Assembly: GCA_963748315.1 (NCBI GenBank)
Contig: CAVVIK010000006.1
Span: 1,054,001 to 1,118,000 of the forward strand
From: DASPHG01 sp963748315
GTDB lineage: Bacteria; Actinomycetota; Thermoleophilia; Solirubrobacterales; Thermoleophilaceae
Length of the DNA: 64,000 bases
Reading direction: 5' to 3'
The notes beneath the pieces were generated by a model. It did not search any database. It saw only the letters and a list, made by a program, of their open reading frames with translations, and was not told the DNA's origin. Position numbers and translations under genes: made by a program. Of this stretch, positions 60,533 to 64,000 are shown piece after piece (positions within the stretch are counted from its first letter, which is position 1; every line of letters starts with the position of its first letter).

Positions 60533-62972
60533 ATGCTGCCGCGCGTGACTCGAACGCTCCGTCGCCTGCGGGGATCGGCGGCCCTCGCGGCGGCGCTGTA
60601 TGCGGTTCTGGCGCTCGGGTTCGTGTCGCCTGCGCTGCTGCCCGGGAAGACGCTGTCCGGGTCGGACTTCCTCTGGGACTCGATCCCGTGGAAGGCCGAG
60701 AAGCCGGCGTCCGTGCGGTACACGGGGACGAACTTCCAGCTCGGCGATCCGGGCACGCAGTTCGAGCCCTTCATGCGATACACGCGCGAGCGGCTCCCGG
60801 ACGCGCCTCTGTGGAACCCGCACATCATGCTCGGGCGGCCGTTCGTTGGCAACGCGCAGTCGGCGGTGTTCTCGCCGTTCAGCGCGCCGGCATACGTCCT
60901 GCCGTTCTGGCGCTCGCTCGCGCTCATCGCCGCGCTCAAGCTGTTCATCGCCGCGTTCGGGACGTTCCTGCTCGCGCGCGCTCTGGGCATGCGCTTCGGC
61001 GGGGCGTTCGTCGCCGGCTGCGTCTTCGCGTTCGGGATGTACTTCGTCGTGTGGCTGGCCTGGCCGCTCGCGAGCGTGTTCGCGTGGCTCCCGTGGTTGT
61101 TGTTGACCAGCGAGCTGGTGCTGCGCAGACCCGGGCCGCTTTCGGTCGCCGCTCTGGGGGCGGTGGTCGCCGTCCAGTTCGCGGGCGGCCACCCGGAGTC
61201 GAGCTTCCACGCGCTCGCGGCGACGCTCGTGTTCTTCGCGTGGCGCATGTGGCGCTCCCGCGACCGCCCGCCCGGCCTCGCCCGCCCGGCCGCCGCATGG
61301 GCGGGCGCCCTGCTCATCGGAGCAGCCGTCGCCGCCGTCGCAGTCGTTCCCTTCGGCGAGGCGCTGTCGCAGTCGGCCGACATCTCGCAGCGCGCCGACT
61401 CGGAGTTCCCGACCACCGACTCGAGATACCTGCTCTCGATCTTCTTCACGGACTACTGGGGACGGCCCGACGCAGGCCCCGCGCGCGGGGTTCACGCTCG
61501 AGCACGCGTTCTACTTCGGAGCGCTTCCGCTCTTCCTCGCCTTCCTCGCGCTGGTGCTGCGACCGACCGCGGGCAGAATCGCCGCGGCGGCTGGCGGCGC
61601 CCTGTGCGTGCTCGTCGCGGTCGGCACTCCCGGGTTCATGGACGACGCGATCGCGCTACTGCCCGGCTTCGCGCAGTCGCACAACACGCGGCTCGTGTTC
61701 GTCTACCTGCTGGTCGCCGCGCTGCTCGCGGGATGGGGGCTGCACGACCTGTTGGGATCGCCCGACCGGCGGCGGTTGCGATCCGCACTGATTGCGCTGG
61801 CCGTAGTGGCGGTCGTCCCGGTCGTGTGGGTTCTCCTGCGCGTCTCGGTCGACGGCGACATCGGGCGCGCGTTCGCGATCGGGTGGGGCTTCGAGGACAT
61901 GCCGGTGCCGCAGCTCGGCGAGGGTGTGCTGCTGCCCGAGCTGGGCGAGCAGTTCATCCCGCTGATGCGGCTCACCGCGATCGTCGCCTGGGTGGTCCTG
62001 GCGGCGGCCGCACTCGCGCTGATCGCCCTGCGGCTGCGAGGCGCGACGGCGCGCACGGTCGGCGTGCTCGCCGTGCTGCTCGTCGTCGTCGACCTTTGGC
62101 GCGCAGGGATGGGCTGGAACCCGGCCGTCGAGGTGGACGAGGCGCGGCAGCCGGAGACGCCCGCCCTTAGGGAGCTGCAGGCCGACGCGCCCGCGCGCTT
62201 CGCCGGGATCTTCCCCACCACGGGCAACCCGCCGGTCACGCCGAACACGGCCATGAGCTTCGGGCTCTACGACGCCGCCGGCTACGACTACCCGGTCGAG
62301 GACCGCTTCCAGGACTTTTGGAAGCGCTACGCCGCGGCGAACGCCCCCCTGCGCCCGATCACGTCCGTCGCGACGGCACATGAGCCGGCGCTGCGCGCCC
62401 TCAGCCTCGTCGGCACGAGCCGGCTCGTCCAGGATCCGGAGGATCCGGTGCTGCGCGAGCCCGGGCTCAGGGTCGCCTACGCCGGTCCCGACGCGCGCAT
62501 CTACGCGAACGAGCGCGCTCTGCCGCGTGCGTGGGTGGTCGGTTCGCAACGGGTTGTGACCGGTGACGAGGAGACGCTGCGGGCGATCGGCGATGCCGAC
62601 TTCGATCCGCGCCGCGAGGCGATCGTCGACAGCCGGATTGCCGGCCTGTCAGGCGGGACGGGCGGCGGGGCGAGGATCGTCCGGTACGAGCCCGAGCGGG
62701 TGGAGATCGACGCGACCTCGCGCGGCGCCGGCCTGCTCGTGCTGAGCGACCTCCATTACCCGGGCTGGAAGGCCGAGGTCGACGGCGACGAGGTGGACAT
62801 CGAGCGCGTCGACTACCTCCTGCGCGGGGTGCCGCTCGAGGACGGCGAACACCGGGTCGAGTTCCGCTATGAGCCGGCGACGTGGCGCGTCGCCTCGATT
62901 CTCACCGTCGTCGGGCTCGCGGCGCTGCTCGCCCTGGTCGCTGTGGGACTGCGTCGAAGGAGGCGCGCTTGA
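60533..62972 (+). CDS. YfhO-type large membrane protein (frameshift near 61475)
   Basis: About 812 residues joining two frames. The first part has LGFVSPALLPGKTLSGSDFL, then LPDAPLWNPHIMLGRPFVGN, QSAVFSPFSAPAYVLPFWRS and GGHPESSFHALAATLVFFAW, all typical of the bacterial YfhO family (GT-C-like, glycosylation of wall polymers in Bacillus). After DYWGRPDA one base is out of place near 61475, and the frame resumes as GFTLEHAFYFGALPLFLAFL with further helices and a C-terminal extracytoplasmic beta domain (LVLSDLHYPGWKAEVDGDEV). Its stop overlaps the start of a second YfhO-like gene (TTGA). Confidence 0.85.
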
Positions 62973-64000
62973 GGCGGCCCGTTGCCTTCGCCGCGGTCGT
63001 CTACGCGCTGCTTGCGCTGACGTTCGTATCGCCGGCGCTCATGCCCGGCAAGGTCCTCTCGAACTCGGACTCCTACTGGTACCAGCCGCCCTGGGTCGAC
63101 GTCAGACCCGCGGGATACGAGCGCCCGGCCAACCCGGAGATCGACGACATCCCGGCGCAGATGCAGACGTTCCAGCGCTACACGCGCGAGCGGCTGCCCG
63201 ACATCCCGCTCTGGAACCCGCACATCATGAGCGGGCGGCCGTTTCTCGCGAACGCGCAGTCCGCCGTGTTCTCGCCGTACAGCCTGCCGACCTACGTCGT
63301 CCCGTACTACGACTCGCTCGCGTGGGTGGCGGCGCTCAAGATCTTCCTTGCGGCGTTCGGGACCTTCCTGCTCGGACGGCGACTGCGGCTCGGCGATCCG
63401 GGCGCGCTCCTTGCCGGAGTCGTGTACGGGTTCAGCCTCTGGCTCGTGACGTGGCTGGCCTATCCGCACGCGAGCGTGTGGACGCTCATCCCGTGGCTCC
63501 TCTTCCTGACCGACAGGCTGGTCGAGCGGCCGACCGGGCGGCGTGTCGCGGCGCTCGGCGCGGTCACGGGCGCGCAGTTCCTGTGCGGGCATCCGGAGTC
63601 GAGCTTCCACGCGGTGGTGTTCACGCTCGCGTTCTTCGGGTTCCGCTTCGGCCAGCGGCTGCGCGCCGGCGCTCTCGCCGGGAGAGCGAGAACGGCGCTC
63701 TCGTTCGTGGGTGCATTGGCGCTCGGCGGTGCGATCGCGGCGGCGACGCTCATCCCGTTCATGGAGCTCGTGCTGCGCTCGGCCGACATCGACGCGCGCG
63801 CGGGGACGGGCGACGACACCAAGGCGGGCGCGCGGACGCTGCTCTCGTTCAGCCTCTGGGATTACTGGGGCAGGCCGACGCAGACGCCGATCGAGCTCTT
63901 CCTGCTTGCCCGCGCCTATTACGTCGGTGCCCTGACGCTTCTGCTCGCGCTCGCGGCCCTGCTCTTCCGCCCGACGGCCACGCGTGTTGCCACCGCGCTG
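62969..64000 (+). CDS. Second YfhO-type membrane protein (partial, runs off the window)
   Basis: A reading frame from TTG 62969 that stays open to the window end (344 residues). It repeats the pattern of the preceding gene: LTFVSPALMPGKVLSNSDSY, RLPDIPLWNPHIMSGRPFLA, QSAVFSPYSLPTYVVPYYDS, CGHPESSFHAVVFTLAFFGF and SLWDYWGRPTQTPIELFLL. It is a tandem paralogue with a 4-base overlap (TTGA), so the two are co-translated and may act together on the same lipid-linked sugar substrate. The C-terminal half is beyond the window. Confidence 0.88.
   Translation, partial: MRRPVAFAAVVYALLALTFVSPALMPGKVLSNSDSYWYQPPWVDVRPAGYERPANPEIDDIPAQMQTFQRYTRERLPDIPLWNPHIMSGRPFLANAQSAVFSPYSLPTYVVPYYDSLAWVAALKIFLAAFGTFLLGRRLRLGDPGALLAGVVYGFSLWLVTWLAYPHASVWTLIPWLLFLTDRLVERPTGRRVAALGAVTGAQFLCGHPESSFHAVVFTLAFFGFRFGQRLRAGALAGRARTALSFVGALALGGAIAAATLIPFMELVLRSADIDARAGTGDDTKAGARTLLSFSLWDYWGRPTQTPIELFLLARAYYVGALTLLLALAALLFRPTATRVATAL

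Overview
The window is one stretch of a very GC-rich bacterial chromosome. I infer a high-GC actinobacterium, probably class Thermoleophilia (Solirubrobacterales/Gaiellales-like). The grounds are the gene order rpmE - DUF1385 - prfA - prmC - tsaC - glyA ... wecA-type transferase ... atpI-B-E-F-H-A-G-D-C, the many GTG/TTG starts, and several secreted protein types common in that group. There are no rRNA or tRNA genes, CRISPR arrays or insertion sequences that I can see.

Layout. (1) 1-5.9 kb: small exported proteins, then an electron-transfer flavoprotein operon (etfB-etfA-ETF:quinone oxidoreductase) with a short-chain dehydrogenase behind it. A perfect 8+2+8 TetR-type dyad overlaps the -35 element of its promoter. 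(2) 5.9-17.4 kb: an orphan NarL-type response regulator, a lipoprotein, gpsA, then the translation/one-carbon block (rpmE, DUF1385, prfA, prmC, tsaC, glyA), a fetAB-like exporter, a CDF metal exporter and a wecA/tagO-type transferase. (3) 17.4-24.0 kb: MscS channel, radical SAM protein, YjbQ, ion channel, SDR, and a persulfide dioxygenase-rhodanese gene paired with an unusual DUF4396-methyltransferase fusion. That pair sits behind a CsoR/CstR-type operator. (4) 24.1-31.5 kb: the complete F1Fo ATP synthase operon, closed by a hairpin. (5) 31.5-40.4 kb: accessory catabolic genes. They include a tightly overlapping operon TetR - AidB-like - AidB-like - enoyl-CoA hydratase - SnoaL with its own 7+2+7 operator, more SnoaL proteins and a third acyl-CoA dehydrogenase. 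(6) 40.4-64 kb: a secreted glycosidase, a metallophosphoesterase, and a large cell-surface polysaccharide locus. The locus holds glycosyltransferases of GT2/GT4/GT-C types, a flippase, an asparagine-synthase-like enzyme, an O-antigen-ligase-like protein, an AftD-like arabinofuranosyltransferase, a sugar-locus methyltransferase and two YfhO-type giant membrane proteins.

A quality warning. From 1 to about 28.4 kb every gene is intact. From 28.4 kb onward many genes, including essential atpG and atpC, are interrupted by single-base insertions or deletions. This looks like uneven consensus accuracy rather than biology. Affected genes are annotated across the shift, and the approximate break points are given.

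Non-coding structure worth noting: three operator-like dyads (1389, 24016, 38315), a set of mutually exclusive hairpins in front of glyA, a 26-bp perfect palindromic repeat inside the end of atpD, and two dispersed blocks of exactly four GGGCAAC heptamers, one at an aidB-aidB junction and one inside the aftD-like gene, both read in frame.
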